A DNA stretch of 64,000 bases from Microvelia longipes (lineage: Eukaryota > Arthropoda > Insecta > Hemiptera > Veliidae), in contig JACMZG010001911.1 of the NCBI GenBank assembly GCA_018340805.1, forward strand, positions 50,037,713-50,101,712, in the 5' to 3' direction. Below are positions 1-28,800 of this stretch, one piece after another; within the stretch, counting starts at the first letter, position 1, and the number at the start of each line of letters is the position of its first letter. A program made the translations under genes and the position numbers. The notes under the pieces are model-generated. The model was not told where the DNA came from. It saw nothing but the letters and a program-made list of their open reading frames with translations, and did not search any database.

Positions 1-3000
1 AAGTCGTACTAGTCCATTGTAGGCCCGCCCAAGTCACTTATGATTGACACTGCCATCTCTAGACACCAGTGGCTCTGTTTTTTTTATTATATTGTATTGT
101 TGAAATGAAAGCTATGTCATGCTATTTATCATCAACATAGGAGTTCCTTATTTTTTTATCTCAAACAATAATTAAATAAAGGAATCTAATTTAGTTTTTG
201 TCACGGTCTTCTAATTTTTTATATTATTTATTTTCCATATTTACAATAAATTTATTGATGCAACATGACCATAATATTAGTATTGAACATAACGGTTAAT
301 TAAATAAACAACTTAAGATTAAATATTTGTAAACCATTGACTATTGACTTCATCGTCAATCAAAACTGGTGACCATCCTCCTGCTGTGATAAATTACAGG
401 AATCTTTCCACTTTTAAGACCACTTTTTGTGTTGTGGATTACCTAATGTGTAATTATTTTGCTTTACAAAACATAGTCCAAAAAATCAATTCAAACTATG
501 AATACAAATCTATATACCTTGCATTTTATTGTCATATGATTTATATATGTGAACTAAATAAAAAATTAATGTTTATAGCTTTATTATTTTACATAATAAA
601 AACGACCTTAGACCATGGATTTTCATATTATAGATTCCTCATAAGAATCAACTTCTTTTGACCAACTCAACTTGACCTTTAAATTTGTGTATAATCGAGT
701 TCAAAAGTTTATTAAGTAATTTGGCTAGATATAGCATTGGCTTACTAGCACAATCAGGACGATAGTTCCCACACAATTTATCTATTAGCACATTCCGAAA
801 CATAAAATAGTGACCAAATAGTTTCGTAAACTTTCACCCCACTATTTCGAAATTTTGTATTTCTAGGATGGTTATAATGGGGGATCTCCAGTGTGACACT
901 GTGACCTCACACTACCTCGGTACTCAATTTCATTTGACACTAAGATAAAAATCTTAAAACAATATTATTCATTAAGAAAATGTATGAGAGGTAATTTATG
1001 TAAAATATAAAATTTACATTCATTATGGTTGACATTAATTGAATATATTAAAGACTATACTTTTTCAATATTATTTTTTAGATGAATTGCTTATTTCTGA
1101 ATTTAAAAAAATAATTTGATAACTTTGCCAACTTTAACCTTTTCTTATTAAATATTTTGCTTTTTGAAGTACTTTTATTTATTATATGATGCACACCTAT
1201 TAGATAAAAACATGGATATTCCGTAGGGTTAGAAATATAGGAAAATGGAGATGAGTGGATAAAGTTAAAAATATATTAGAAAAGCCGGTTGTAGAAAAAA
1301 AAAAAATTATATTGGACATTAGATTTGTTTAGATTTCTGTGTTCAAGTCCAATTTGGATGGATAAGTTGAATGTGTACACCAAATTGTTAGGTCAAGCAG
1401 TCAATTAGTTCGCATTATATTTTATTATTTCAACAAAATTTTATATCTATTTCAACCAAAATGCTGCAACCTTAATCTGGAGGTTATAGGCATATGTCTT
1501 TAATACGTATCAAAAACTTCTATCAATGATTGATTATTTTTAATATTGATATATTGTGTTTGAATGATTCGTTTATGCAGTTTGGAAATGTCTTTAAGGA
1601 CAGAGGCGGATTGGTTAAGTTTATTTTAGTTGAAAAACAGAAATTAAAAATCACACTCTCTTAAAAACATTTTAAAATTAGATTAAAACTAAAAAAAGAA
1701 AGCTTCATAATTAAAGTATTTTAATAAGGTCTATTAAAAATTATTCTTTTTGTTTCAGCCAGATATGAAATAAAAATAATATTATAGATTATAATAATTA
1801 TACCCCCTCTCACAGAACCCAATGCCAACAATTTTTCAAAAGGAAAAATGAGATCTGGAGAAATTTTCATTTCTCTAAAAGCCTTTCTGGAGAAGGTCTT
1901 ATGCCAGTATTAAAAGATAATACACTTTTTAAAGCTTAATTAAGCTAAAATAAAATGATTACAATAACAAAAATAAAATTAATATAAAAACTAATCGGTG
2001 TATGCAGCAGGTTGAATCCTATTGAACATATTCTCGATTTTGCTGCGTGCATAGTTCGATCGTTAGGATTCTCGCCTTAAATCAAGGATAAAAATGTTTC
2101 CGTAAGCAGTACGAGTATAATATATTACAAGTATTTGAAATACGGTCATTTTTGGAGTCAAACAAATGTTAAAAAATTATAAATTTGTAGAAAATTCGAC
2201 ACATTACGGCTCTCATAAGTCTACACCGAAAAAGCCGAAAATCTGGATTTTATCTCTTTTCTATAGTGCCTACCTGCCAGCCAAATCATATTTCAATCGA
2301 TGACTTAATTTTTCTTTGACATGTGATGAAAAAACTAATATTAGTAATTAATTATTTTAAATAAATGTTATAAAAAATAACCCCATTATTAAATTCAATG
2401 AATAATAAAAACTAACAGAAATCGGCTAGTCACATCTTATTATATTATTTTCATTTTTCATTTGTATGCCATAAATAACTAAAGCTAATTAGCCTCTGAT
2501 TAAAGGTCTTTGTATTTGCATACGTCACTATAAAAAATATTTTACCCGTATATATCTCCATACATATTTCGTAGAATTAAAATCTATGCACACATTAAAT
2601 AATAGCTAGCTTGAAGAGAATCACTGGCTTTAAAAGGAGGCAGTATAGTTGGGCTGGTGAGACATGAATATTAAATAGTGTCGACTATCTGTTTATGGAA
2701 AGAATTTTAAGATGACAAATCATTGTAATATATCATAGAACATACAGATTCTTTGACACCGAAAAATTGTAATTTTTTGTTGCCAATTAAACCTGGGTTT
2801 TAATAAAGTTTAGATGAGTAAGTCATTGTGTTTGATTTTGTAATTTTCGGAGATATTGAAAACATGTATTGTAAGTAATGCCTTGTATCGTAAATGATGT
2901 TTAAATTATTACTAATATAATGAATATAGATATATCTTTAGGTGTCAATACATTATAATTAATGAAACCTTCGATAGATAACTACCAAGTAAATAAATAA

Positions 3001-3400
3001 TGATGTAGTATCATCTCTTTAATTTTCGATTTTTTATAAATTATAAAATACCAATACTTTTTATAAGCTTTTTGTGGGTGGTATTTTTAGTGTATTTTTA
3101 TGCTATTTGATACTTCGTTTTCTTACTTGATGTGTAAGAAATTAAAGTACTTTAGGTTGCTATGCTATGCAAAAGAGTAAAGATAGTGGAACACTATACA
3201 ATTTATTTATTTTGATTTTAGCGAATTCTCAATGAAAAATTATGTATATTGTTAATTGATCGTTGATTGGTCTAAATTTAGTAATGTGATATTAAGTTAC
3301 TGATGTCATGTTACAATTAGCTGAAACTGAAAAAGATTAAAATGAAAGTGTTACTACAGTTGGAACTAAAGAAAGTAAACTATAGACTCAAGTTATGAAT
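1..3400. other. AT-rich stretch with no recognised gene
   Basis: No open frame with protein-like composition or convincing splice junctions was found here. The first 90 bases are less AT-rich than the rest. A short GC-richer patch near 2620-2665 (a TTTAAAAGG run followed by a GGGCTG/GTGAGA donor-like site) could be an untranslated first exon of the gene starting at 5877, but nothing links them. Confidence 0.4.
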
Positions 3401-3419
3401 ATTATGAACCAGATAGTTT

Positions 3420-3970
3420 GAATGTAAAGATTCGAGGAATGAAGATAGAGAATGTTTCCAAGTATATAAATACTTAGGTACAGAAATAACTGGAGAGGTG
3501 AAAAAGAAATTAAATTAATAATTGCAAAAAAAGTATTGAAAATAAAGATAAAAGTTCTTACAAGTAAAATGGACTTGGAATTGAGAAAAAGGCTAGTAAA
3601 GAAAATGAATCAATGCATTTGGGATGTAGTGAAGGACAATGTTAAAAAAGATAAATGGGCCGATAAAATGGCTAAGCGAGTGTTAACACGTATAAAAAAG
3701 AAATATGCGTTTGCTTGTATGTATGACAAAAGAAGAAAAAAATGGCTAGGCCACGATTTAAGAAAATGCTATCTACTAAAGGATGTATTGGAAGAAACAA
3801 TAGAGGTAAATTTAAAATAAGGCAGAAGAAAATCTAAAATATTTTATATAAAGTTCCCCCAGATAGGGGACAAGGAAATGTGCAAAAGTTATAAAATATG
3901 GCAAATAATGGACAGCTATGTGAAAACAATAAAATTTGATTTGCCAATACCTATAAATGATGATGATACT
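3420..3970 (+). mobile_element. Decayed LINE fragment: C-terminal tail of a reverse-transcriptase ORF
   Basis: A degenerate piece of a non-LTR retrotransposon. Around 3455-3500 one frame reads KYLGTEITGE, the YLG motif at the end of the palm/thumb region. The frame then shifts to about 3536-3820, which reads a Lys-rich stretch containing KVLTSKMDLELRKRLVK and later WLGHDLR followed by a VLEETIE block. This order (YLG, lltsk..lrkrlvk, WLGH.LR, vlEg.ieg) is the standard end of LINE pol proteins. Several frames are needed, stops interrupt it, and the part that normally carries the 'LYGSETW' block is collapsed, so it is a fossil. The clade cannot be assigned by eye. Confidence 0.7.
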
Positions 3971-3974
3971 AATG

Positions 3975-5876
3975 CTTTTTAAATTTCACTAAACTTTAAA
4001 ATTAGGTCACCAACAAATCAATAACAATACTTAAGTTGTTAAATCTACGCCATTTTTAGATTCATTTGTCAGGTTTTGCTGTCAAATAACTTTTTAATTC
4101 CAACCTCGTAACAATTATGAAAGAAAATAATATCTTATGGTTAGTACAAATTAAATACTGTTGCTTACCAGTATGGGTTTCATTGTTAAAAGATATTGTT
4201 ACAAACTTAGGATTTAGTCCCAATTGTATTGACGTAGTTTATCATAATCCAAACTCTTTACTTCGGATCTATTGTTGAGAAAAAGCAACTGAATTTATCT
4301 TGACTGTATTTCTGCATCAGCTAACATTTATCCAAACGACAGTCTATTGGATTGAAACATGCCGCGTATTGTTATTGCGCAAGGTAGATGTAGCGTACGT
4401 CTTCTTTCGGAGTCCTGATACGTTTCCTGTTTCTTCACACGCAGAAGAAGTTTCGCCCTCAAAAGGTCGACACTTCATAAGGTCAATCGTTCACGTAACC
4501 ATATTTCTTTCTATGAGCCAACCTTTTTTTAAAATAAATAATTTAAAATGCATATATTTTCAATTTTTTTTTATTAATCAGCTTCTGTTAAGACAAGAAT
4601 TTAAGTTTAAGCCAAAAAAATTACGTAAATTTAGAACTTTTTTTAGTCCTAAATAACTATACATATTTAGCAATACTTTACCCTAAATTTAAAAATATTA
4701 ATGATCTATACCGGTGTATCTTCTTTCTTAAGCAATGAAATTTATTGACAAAAGCAGACACTAAAAAAAGAACAACATATTTAAGAAATGTTGCAATACA
4801 AGTGTCCAGATGATCTGAAGTGTAACTTTATTATCCTGTTTTAATTTAAATATTGGGATAAAAGTGTTTTTGAAAATGTCTCTTTCTTATTTATTATAGT
4901 ACCTTAGTATCTGTAAAGCTGCTTAACAATACATAGTACTAATTTATTATGCACTTTACATGCTCTGCTAAAGCGGTTCATGTTTTGGAAAATAAAGAAC
5001 AATTGCAGAGAAATTTTTAAAGAGCAATTGTTTTACTACAGTCGTGGTAAAAAAGTATGCACCCTAGTACGTATATTAATAACCTGCATTATATGATTTA
5101 TTAGTGATTTTTCTTTATTTGATATTAAATATTTTCTTTATCAACCAGATTAGTGTCTTTTTATAGCAAATGATAATTAAGTGTGATATTTTCCTTTAAA
5201 GTATTAATGAGAACAGTGTAGGGGTTAGAGACAGGGTTAAAGTAGCTACCTGTTGCAACAAGTCCTAAGTTGCGACAAGTATTACTCGTTGAAAAATTCT
5301 CTTGTTGGAATTCTTGAGAGAAATTAGCCATTTGCAAGCCATTAGGTGTTTAGACTCGTTAAGGGCTACTGGTGTAATGTTGTTACTATCTTTCTTCAAT
5401 TTTTGTATGAACTTCCCACGATGAAAAAATGAGATAATTGTAATTTTATTATGCTTTCACAGCAGCTATAAATAAATCTGTATAATTATAATAAAATAAA
5501 CTAATAGTAGCTCTACGTTTGGCTCTGCAAACCAATCCTCTTCTAGTCGGTCGCGTGAAGCTGTGATGGCCACAACCTTGCCACGTCTTTAGCCAAATTG
5601 AAAATAAATCTTGCATCTCATAGTTTCCACATCCTCTTCATCTCTATTAATAATAATAAAGTGAAGAATACGGCCCCTGAAAATGTTGTTTATATAAAAC
5701 ATAAATAGCATACAACATTAACAAAAGTAATGTAATCATTAAATAGTATGGTAATTTGTTTTCAGATAGATTCAAAATAAAACATATGTTATGTTTTCAA
5801 CTCTTTTTGACTCATATGGTTCAAAGCCAGAAATAATTTTCCTGTTTTTTTTTAAATTTTGTACATTTTGTTTCAG
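3975..5876. other. Intergenic or 5' intron, no gene seen
   Basis: Mostly AT-rich. A GC-richer patch at about 4290-4500 lies in a 118-codon plus-strand frame, but its translation resembles no family I know and both strands show equal signs of chance openness. The acceptor at 5876 implies that an untranslated exon of the chitin-binding gene lies upstream; it was not located. Confidence 0.35.
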
Positions 5877-20452
<14,576 letters not shown>

Positions 20453-21650
20453 TTCTACACCTAATAGAAAATATAATCATTTCCTTTGTGAATACTCCTT
20501 AAGTCTTAAAATGAATCATCTTCAAAAAAGAAGTTACCAAATAATTATTGTTTTTTAAATTTCTGTCAAATTTTATTCAGAAATTTAAGTATTATTGTAA
20601 AGATTAATGCCTAGTGTTACCATTTTTAAAACATTATAATTACCATATTATAAGCTTTAGCTAGTCTTACGTTTTTAGAACTTTAAAATTTGTATTTTTT
20701 TATTGAAAATATTAACGTTATTATCATGTTATCTTACCAATAATAATGTGCCGATTTTCTAAAGTAAATTAAGTATCATCTATATTTTGTTTGATGAGTT
20801 ACTATAATGGGTAAGACGACCACATACATCATCATAATCGCATTATACATACTTCATACGTCACATCCATACTTAATACATCACATAAATCACATAATAC
20901 ATTATGGTCTGAAGACTTCTGCTAAATTATCATCCTGCAGAACCTTATGTGTCCATCGTGCTCATTCTACGTGTTAATCAAATATCTTGAGGTGTTACCA
21001 ATTTATAGTAAAATTTGTTGTCCAAATATTTGAAACAGTGCTTGACTGATTTATTCGGTTCTACGATGTTTTTATAGGTAGGGCACATCCCTAATACCAT
21101 CGACATATCCCTTCTCTACCGATAAGTGGACAACAATACATTGTAAGATGTTTTCTTATCGTGATTAAGTACTTATAAATTTATTTTTAGAGTAATTGTT
21201 TATATGTATATTTGTAATTTTTATTTTCTTATTTACATTATTAAAAGTAGTAATCTTTTTTATACCAAGTTTAGTCTTTACTTTATACATTCCTGTACTC
21301 TTCATTTTTATCATTAATTTGTAATTCTAATTATACTTTGGATGATGCGCTAACATCATGGGATTTGAGAAGAGACAAACATAATCATTACAGTCCCTTC
21401 AGCAGTATGGATAAGTACCTTATTAGGGTACTTTATCCTAATTAAATAGAGTGTTGCAAGTAACCGGCCTATTTTATCAACTTGCACTGGTTTTATCATG
21501 GTTGCTCTTAGGCGTGTCTGGTGTCAACTTTTGATCTTCTTAGGGCTGCTTCTCTGTGTATCTCTATCATAAGGATAAATTGGAAATGATAGAATGGTTC
21601 AAAATGAATTTTTAAATTTCCATTAACTGTGAAGTGACTGATAATTTATG
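20453..21650. other. 3'UTR and intergenic DNA
   Basis: The 3'UTR of the chitin-binding gene begins here. No unambiguous AATAAA signal is near the stop. Short CATCACATAA/TACATCACATA-type repeats occur at about 20820-20900. No other gene seen. Confidence 0.4.
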
Positions 21651-21739
21651 TTGTCAAAAAATAAATAATAGTATTAAAATGTTCTTGGAGGAGTTGCAAT
21701 ACACACACACACCCACAAATAAATAAATAATATATATAT

Positions 21740-21890
21740 ATATTATATATATATATATATATCTGTGTGTGTATGCTATATTTTTTTCCAATAAAATACA
21801 ATAAAATATAGCATAATAATATTTTTTTTTTGTAGCTATTTGATTTGTTAAGGTAAAATATTGACTAAAAGACAGATGTAAACACACCAC
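21740..21890. repeat. TA tract plus ~130-bp unit, copy 1
   Basis: After a short TA run comes CTGTGTGTGTATGCTATATT and a hairpin-forming stretch (ATGCTATATTTT facing AAAATATAGCAT), then TGTAGCTATTTGA and GACAGATGTAAAC. The same order is found at 23530-23655 with over 90% apparent identity. Confidence 0.7.
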
Positions 21891-21899
21891 CACAAATAA

Positions 21900-21900
<1 letters not shown>

Positions 21901-21948
<48 letters not shown>

Positions 21949-21967
21949 ATATATATGTATATATATC
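21901..21967. repeat. (TA)n microsatellite
   Basis: TA dinucleotide run with one TT interruption, preceded by (AAAT)n. Confidence 0.95.
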
Positions 21968-22149
21968 ATTTAATGCAATACCTTAAAAAGTTCCTAAAGC
22001 AGAGTTACGAACATTAAAACTCGCGCGACTCCTATTTTGGATAAATTGTAATTGGCGGACCCTCTATAGTTCATTAACCCTCTCTTTTTCTCCCCTTCAA
22101 AAAATCCGTAACTTACGCTGATAGTTAACTGCGTTTTACGTTTATAATT

Positions 22150-22450
22150 GCGGTAAAATCTCGGTAATTATTATAGTGACTCCAATGGAAATTCGCTTGA
22201 CATGCGTGTATAGAATGAATCAAGGTATATGGGCGAGAGTGCTGACTGAATGGTCAGCATACGGATTCAGCAGGAGTAGAAGCAGACCAGGTTCTAAATG
22301 GAAAGACGAGTTTATGAAGCGTTTAGGTCGTGTTTGGCATAGAGCTGCAGGTCTATGCAAAAAAGACTGTGTATCAATTTATACCAAATTGTAATATCGG
22401 ACTATCCTTACCCCTTAAATGAGGGAGTGTCCATAAAGCTGATAATATTA
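22150..22450 (+). mobile_element. LINE 3'-end fragment (C-terminal pol tail)
   Basis: The open frame 22176-22394 contains WARVLTEWSAYGFSRSRSRP followed by KWKDEFMKRLGRVWHRAAG. The pattern W.rRv.eW.p....RgRP..rW.D...k..g..W.r.A is the common C-terminal end of non-LTR retrotransposon pol proteins. It is followed by the stop, a block CTTACCCCTTAAATGAGGGAG and a (TAA/ATT)n tail, as in LINE 3' ends. Truncated; a different family from the fragment at 3.5 kb. Confidence 0.65.
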
Positions 22451-23159
22451 ATATTATTATTATAATTTTTAAGATATAATAAATTTTTCTAGTATAGAGT
22501 AATTGAATAATTATAAATGTCTTGTAATTTTGGGTTAAATTATAACACACATTTGTTATAAATGTTCATCTTTAAAATAAAATAATATAAAACCTTTAAA
22601 CAAAAAGCAGTTCAAGCAGAAAATTACTGTCATCTATAAAAGAAACGATTTTTCGCTAACATTAACATCCTTATTCCATTATGTAACAATATTAATAAAT
22701 AAGGAACTTATCAAAAATACTATAAATTTAATATTTATATATAAAACCCGATTTAAAAAAAAAATCTTTTGAAAAATGAAAATAGTTTCACACTCAAGTA
22801 ATCACTATAATGTATACTGTCTCTTAATCCTTCCAATACGAATGAAAGCAAAACAAGCGAAAGTGATCAATAGAAACATAACTTATTTCTTATTCGTCAA
22901 AATTACCATAATCTTTCATTTCGATTCAGAGTGCGTATGATGGCATTTTAAATACCTAATCAATTTACACTCTGTAAAGTAAATAGGGCAGCAGTGAACA
23001 TTTTGTTTTTGTTTACATTTTTTTACAATTAGTGAATTCTTTGCTTTTTTGGATTGCATAGTTTATGATGCATAATTAAATTAATTAATCTATAACTATT
23101 TATAATAATTAAGAAGAATAAAAATTAATGTTTTCTGACTGTGATTATAAAATTGAGAA

Positions 23160-23205
23160 ATCGGGTACAGGGTACTTCGGAACTTTTTATTTATGCAACT
23201 CTATA
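23160..23205 (-). repeat. Possible tail fragment of the 5S-derived SINE
   Basis: TCGGGTACAGGGTACTTCGG resembles the end of copy 1 at 13.94 kb (CCGGTAGAGAGTACCTCGGA) and is followed by TTTTTAT..ATGCAACT against its TTTTTC..GCAACAT. Short and diverged. Confidence 0.3.
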
Positions 23206-23445
23206 TAAAGACACAAATATACGTTAATACACAGAAATAAAAGAATTGGACAATGCACGATGAACAGGTACCACTAAGTATTTGACAACGGAGAAGTAAA
23301 AGGATATGAAAAGAAAAGCTGAAAAATAAACGCAAAGCCGTAGAAAGTGATAAAAGTTCCTTTTAAAAAGATCAATCCCTGCTGGGTGGCACCACAATGG
23401 TCTTTCTTGCCAGAGGCCCACAGCTCCGAAGATTTCAACAGGTCA

Positions 23446-23452
23446 TATATAT

Positions 23453-23521
<69 letters not shown>

Positions 23522-23655
23522 TATATATATATCTGTGTGTGTATGCTATATTTTTTTCCAATAAAATACAATAAAATATAGCATAATAATTATTTTTTAT
23601 TTTGTAGCTATTTGAATTGTTAAGGTTCAATATTGCCTAAATGACAGATGTAAAC
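23446..23655. repeat. (TA)n tract plus ~130-bp unit, copy 2
   Basis: About 85 bp of TA followed by the same unit as at 21.75 kb. The repeated unit was probably duplicated together with the TA tract, or inserted into TA DNA. Confidence 0.7.
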
Positions 23656-23869
23656 AAACATTTTATCTTAAATTGAACTAATCCTTATAATGAAACATGG
23701 CATATGTCTTGATCTTTATATAGGACTGGATGCAGTCTAAAATTCGATTTTTAAACGGATCCGCTGTTTTTTATGTTTGTTTACTGTATAAAGAGATAAT
23801 AAAATTATTAGGCACAACTATGTATATGATTTTTGTACCAAGCTCAACATTTGAACAGAAATATCATTT

Positions 23870-24040
23870 AATACTACCGAGTTTTGCAAAACATGAATGT
23901 CATCATATTATAATTGTGAGGAAATGTATAACAAGCAAAAAGCAGTGCTACATCTTGGAATTGTTCCATCATTCGACATTCTTCATCATTAATGTCTCGA
24001 CATTACGTCATGTCCACTGTTTCGTTACGTTACGTATACA
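23870..24040 (+). repeat. Dispersed repeat shared with 33.19-33.34 kb
   Basis: The blocks ACCGAGTTTTGCAAAACAT, GTTCCATCATTCGACATT and TCTCGACAT recur in the same order and spacing at 33195-33320. Unclassified. An open frame across it (23730-24110) has no recognisable product. Confidence 0.55.
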
Positions 24041-24114
24041 TCACACCACCGACAAAGCCTTAACCTTTCCTAGGTGTCTCTTGTACAATTTTATTGTGTC
24101 TATGTCGTGAGAGC

Positions 24115-27100
24115 TTCAATGATGACTACCACAAACTAGAACAGATAGACATAAAACTTGTGGACATCAAGCAAGGCCTCAGAAAGTCTTTAATTCATCC
24201 GAAAATTATAACTTAGGTGGTTGTCTTTTGTCTTATCTTTAGTGCCGACACAATCATTTTCTTTTATACCTAGGATGTATTAGAAAATTACACGTGACAA
24301 AAAGTATAAAGAACCCGCGGAGCGGACAGATTTTTCAAATAAAATAGGGATGCTAAATTGTATACTTAGCACATTTGAACTAAGCAGTTGTTAATTTTAT
24401 TTATTTCTAAGTAGGACTCATAAATTTTTCAAATTATATTTAGGTTGTTGCGCGAAAAGAACTAAAAATTTCAAAAAAATTGTCTTCTAAAACACTCGAC
24501 AAAACACGATTCTTATAAGTTCTTATGTTAATTTCATATGCAAATTAAATCATTAATATTTTAAACTGTGTTTAAACACCAAGTGAAATTATACAATGTT
24601 TCACTTTCATTTGATCTTAAAGTGATAAGAATATTTTCAGTTATGTTCTCTTTATCTGCCATCTATTGCAATAAACGTCACGCGTTCATATCCTCTTATA
24701 CAATGTAACTCAAACTGAAGTTTTCATTTATTGATATATTAAATGTCTTTTAGCGTTTTGTGCAATTCATTAAATAACGATTGTTGTTGAAAATCTTAAT
24801 TGAAATGATTTTAAAACACGTAAAAAAAATTATGAAGATATTTTTATAGTGAAATTATCAAGATGAGCTATTCTTTACTGGGTAGTTGTGCATTTCAAAC
24901 ATAGAGATATCTTACAAGAGGGGTCATACTCTATCTGAATACATTAAGAGGCATGAAATATCATTCTGAGGATTTCAGGGGATCTGTGTAAACATATGGC
25001 AACCTCTTTCTAGAGAGTGAATAGGTTATAGTAAATCAATTGTTGCCGGCTTTTTTTGTAATTTTTGATTGTATTTTGTTAAGTAATGTTAATCTAACTC
25101 AAATTTAAGGATGTGAAGTTAACCTAATTTTGTACTATAATTATTTGATTACACTAAAAATCGATAGTGCTCAGGTTACTATTTTAATGTTTTAAAATTT
25201 AACTGATTAACTAATGGCCTCTCTAGTAATAATATCTCTATGCTTAAAAATTTTAATTTTAAGTTCGAAACATTAAATTTTTTTCTGTATGCATCAGTGT
25301 CTTATGATAATCCATGACTCCATTGTTCTAAAATAATCCGTAAATAATTTGTTAAAAACAAAAATAAAGTCTAATAAATCTAATTTCGCTTGTCCTGAGA
25401 ATGTAATGTTTATCCAGTACTTAAAGTCGTATTTCTTCGGTTTTGCAACGCTCGACCTCAAAATAAATTGGTGATTTAAAGTATAGGGTGTCATGATTTC
25501 TGACTCTCTTTGCTTAACCTGAAAATACATTTTTTAATATTATTTCAATTGTTTTTGTCGTTAATTTTTATATTGGTAAAAATCGTGTTAATTGAGATAA
25601 TACACCAGCAAACTCATATATTCATAAGTTAAATTATCATCGACTTCTTACTACAAGTTCCTTATATATTACGCTTACTGACCATTCAAACCTCGATAAC
25701 AGAAAAAGCCTTAAGAGAGAGAGAGCTTAAAGTTTATAAATTCTAGAGTAAATATCTTCAAAATGGAGACAGATATCGATACAAAATGTATCTTAACTGC
25801 TAAGGCCAGAATCAAAGCAATAAAAGCTTTTATTGTCGACAAAGCTTATTACAGCCTAAAAAAATATTCACCTTAAATTTTGTATTTATTCATATTTTTT
25901 TATTACAATAATAGACTATTGTTATTTATCGTTATTCTTATTTGATTGTAAATACGTGCTTTCATATTGTATATATATTTAACGTATTGAACCATTGTTC
26001 AATAATGTTTGTTAATTGGTTTGTTAAGCCATTCAATAAATAAATAAAACAAATAGATACACCATTTAGGAAGGTACACATTTATTTAAAATTTCAATTC
26101 GATTTGAACGAATATATAAAAGTTTTGATGATTCAGTAAAATAGGTCCAAACTTTATAACCTCCTAAAATCACAATTAGGCTTTATTGCTAATTTTTGTG
26201 CTAATTTTATTGCTAAGTATAAAATCTGTTGCGTATACACAGCGGGAGTTATGCGTGACAAAGTCTCACACTCAATAAAAATCTAATATTATTATTATTA
26301 TTTTATCAATATTAATTCATTGGGCAGCTAGTTTTTATCATTGCTTTGTTATGTTTTCGGTTTTTATGCTTAGTCTGTTTTAAACGTGTTCAGAAGAGTC
26401 AACACTTTTTCTCTCCAGAAAGATAGTCGACCCTTCAAACTCTGAACCCCTGAGTGGTATTTATCTTAGAAACCGACAAGGGTAGAATTTCTTAATTAGC
26501 CTGATAGTTTGATTTGGCTTATGCTTTACAAAGACCTTGTTTTGGTTTCAATGTCTAATTTATTTTAAGGTAATATATAAAACGTGATTGATAAGCACAT
26601 AATTATGTATCATATACTTCAGGTTCAACCCTAGAATATGAATTCAACATGGGAATAAGGTTAGGGTGAAAATAAAAAATTATAAAACATAATGCATACA
26701 TTTTAGTGAACGCTTTAACTAAGACATATTAGTTCATAATAGACAATACAGAATTGCTCTTTAATACAATACCTAGTGTATTAACATTAGATAACAAGAT
26801 TTAACTCAAGTGATGATAAAATCAAATTTAGTTAATGTAATCAAAGTAATATCAGTAATAGGAAATCAAAACCAGGGAAACTAACATCTTTTTTAATCCT
26901 AATTTTAAATTTATTAAATGTTGTTGTAACATTTAGGTAATTTTTCTTAAAGATACATGCCATTTTAAATGCATTATCATGCCAGATTCATTTATAATAG
27001 CGACCTCAATTTCATACTATCCCAAGTTTCAATGAAGTTTTTCTTTCTCCAATATTTCGACTGAATCGGAATGCGGATAGTACAATATAATAACTTAACT

Positions 27101-27380
27101 ACAATAAATTAACCTTTCTCTTTAACATACATAGTATGTACTAACAATCCAATCATACGTATTGTTCGAGAAGATACATAAGTATTTTTAACAATGGAAT
27201 TTCGATTGAAGGAAGATTAAATTGAGAAGCTATTATAGTCAAAATAGTCGTTTATACAGCATTTTTAGTGAATAATTAATGTCTGTAAATGTAATTTTAA
27301 TGTCATTTATAGACATTAAAATAGACAAATTATTTTAATGTCTATGGCGTAATTTTATATTACTTTTATGATTCACAAGT
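24115..27380. other. Intergenic, no gene recognised
   Basis: AT-rich with scattered repeat pieces: a block at 25430-25470 (TTCGGTTTTGCAACGCTCGACC) related to 56945-56975, and GCGGGAGTTATGCGTGAC at 26242-26259 also present near 57137. A (GAGA) run lies at about 25713. Confidence 0.4.
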
Positions 27381-27384
27381 TTTC

Positions 27385-27514
<130 letters not shown>

Positions 27515-28800
27515 TTAAATCACCAAAATTTTAATTAGTAAAAACTGAAAATTAAAGAATACTATATTAACTGTAGTATTAACAAGTAAGAGTAAAAATT
27601 TATAGAAATAAGAGGGAGTTAAAAAGTACAGAATGCCGACATCCGGTTTGTAATGAGTGAATGGTCAGTATAACGATGCTAAACTGCATCAAGAATTCTG
27701 CAAGCTCTATGGGGTATGTTTCGAAATTCCGCCTCAAAAATGTCGTGAAACCCCTCTTCCTTTTATGAGAATGTTTTTATATAATCTGACTTTTATCAAT
27801 AAAAATAATATTTATAATTAAGAGCTTATTCTTTTAAAATCAATAAAAGAACACAAACTGTAAAGTGCATATAATCTTGAAGAAGTCGTGTTTAATGGAG
27901 CAAATGTAAATGATCTCACTTAGTGTTAAACCCCGATATAGTTTTGGGTTGATTTGGAGAACAAGGGAGTGAAATCAAATTTCCAGAAGTGCCTTGCTTC
28001 AACATAAGAACTCAAAATAAGAAAGAATAAAAATATATATTTATCATGAGTCAGGACTGCCAACATCAGCTATTCAGTTTAACTTACTATTTTCTTTCAG
28101 AGAAAATATTTATCATGGAGTGTTAACAAATCATAAAGAGAAATGTAGAAATTGATTACTGAAGAGTAATCAAGAGATTTGAGTGGATTTAGGATTGCTT
28201 TGTGAGGAATTTGATGGTTAGTTTTGAGGACCAATATATTTGTTGTTATACTACTAGTATTAAAATTGGTTTTTGACACAATATTAAGGCAAAATGGAAT
28301 GTATATAGTTCAAAATGGTGCAACATTTAATAACGTATTTTAATAAAAGCTTTATATTAAGAAAGTATAACATGGAACTAACATGTATCTAATTGACATA
28401 GCATTACTCTTGTTGAGAGAATCATACCCACACCACAATTTACTATTTTATATTTATTGTAGTGTCAATTACACTTTAATATAATTTACTTTTTAAATAA
28501 TCTACTTTCTAAATGTTTCATCTATTTCTTAATTATATTTTTACATCTAAAATAAAGTCAACCTTGTTTTAGTTTAATATGCTTTCTCTAATTTTCATGT
28601 ACAATATGTTTTTTTTGCATTTTTTATAAACAAAAAACTAATATTAAAATATATTTGTATAAAAAGTATGAAAAAAGGCGGGAGTGAAAAAAAGATGTTT
28701 AGTTGCGGTCCAGTAAGTTAAAGCGGGAGAAAAGAGAGGGAAAAGATTAAAGAAAAGTGACTAGATACAGTCATCATCTGTAAGGTGGTCAGTTATCAAG

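Noticed and set aside
4300..4656. 118-codon plus-strand frame
   Set aside because: No signal, domain or splice context; the second half is AT-rich low complexity.
23730..24110. 126-codon plus-strand frame
   Set aside because: Overlaps a dispersed repeat whose other copy (33.2 kb) is not open.
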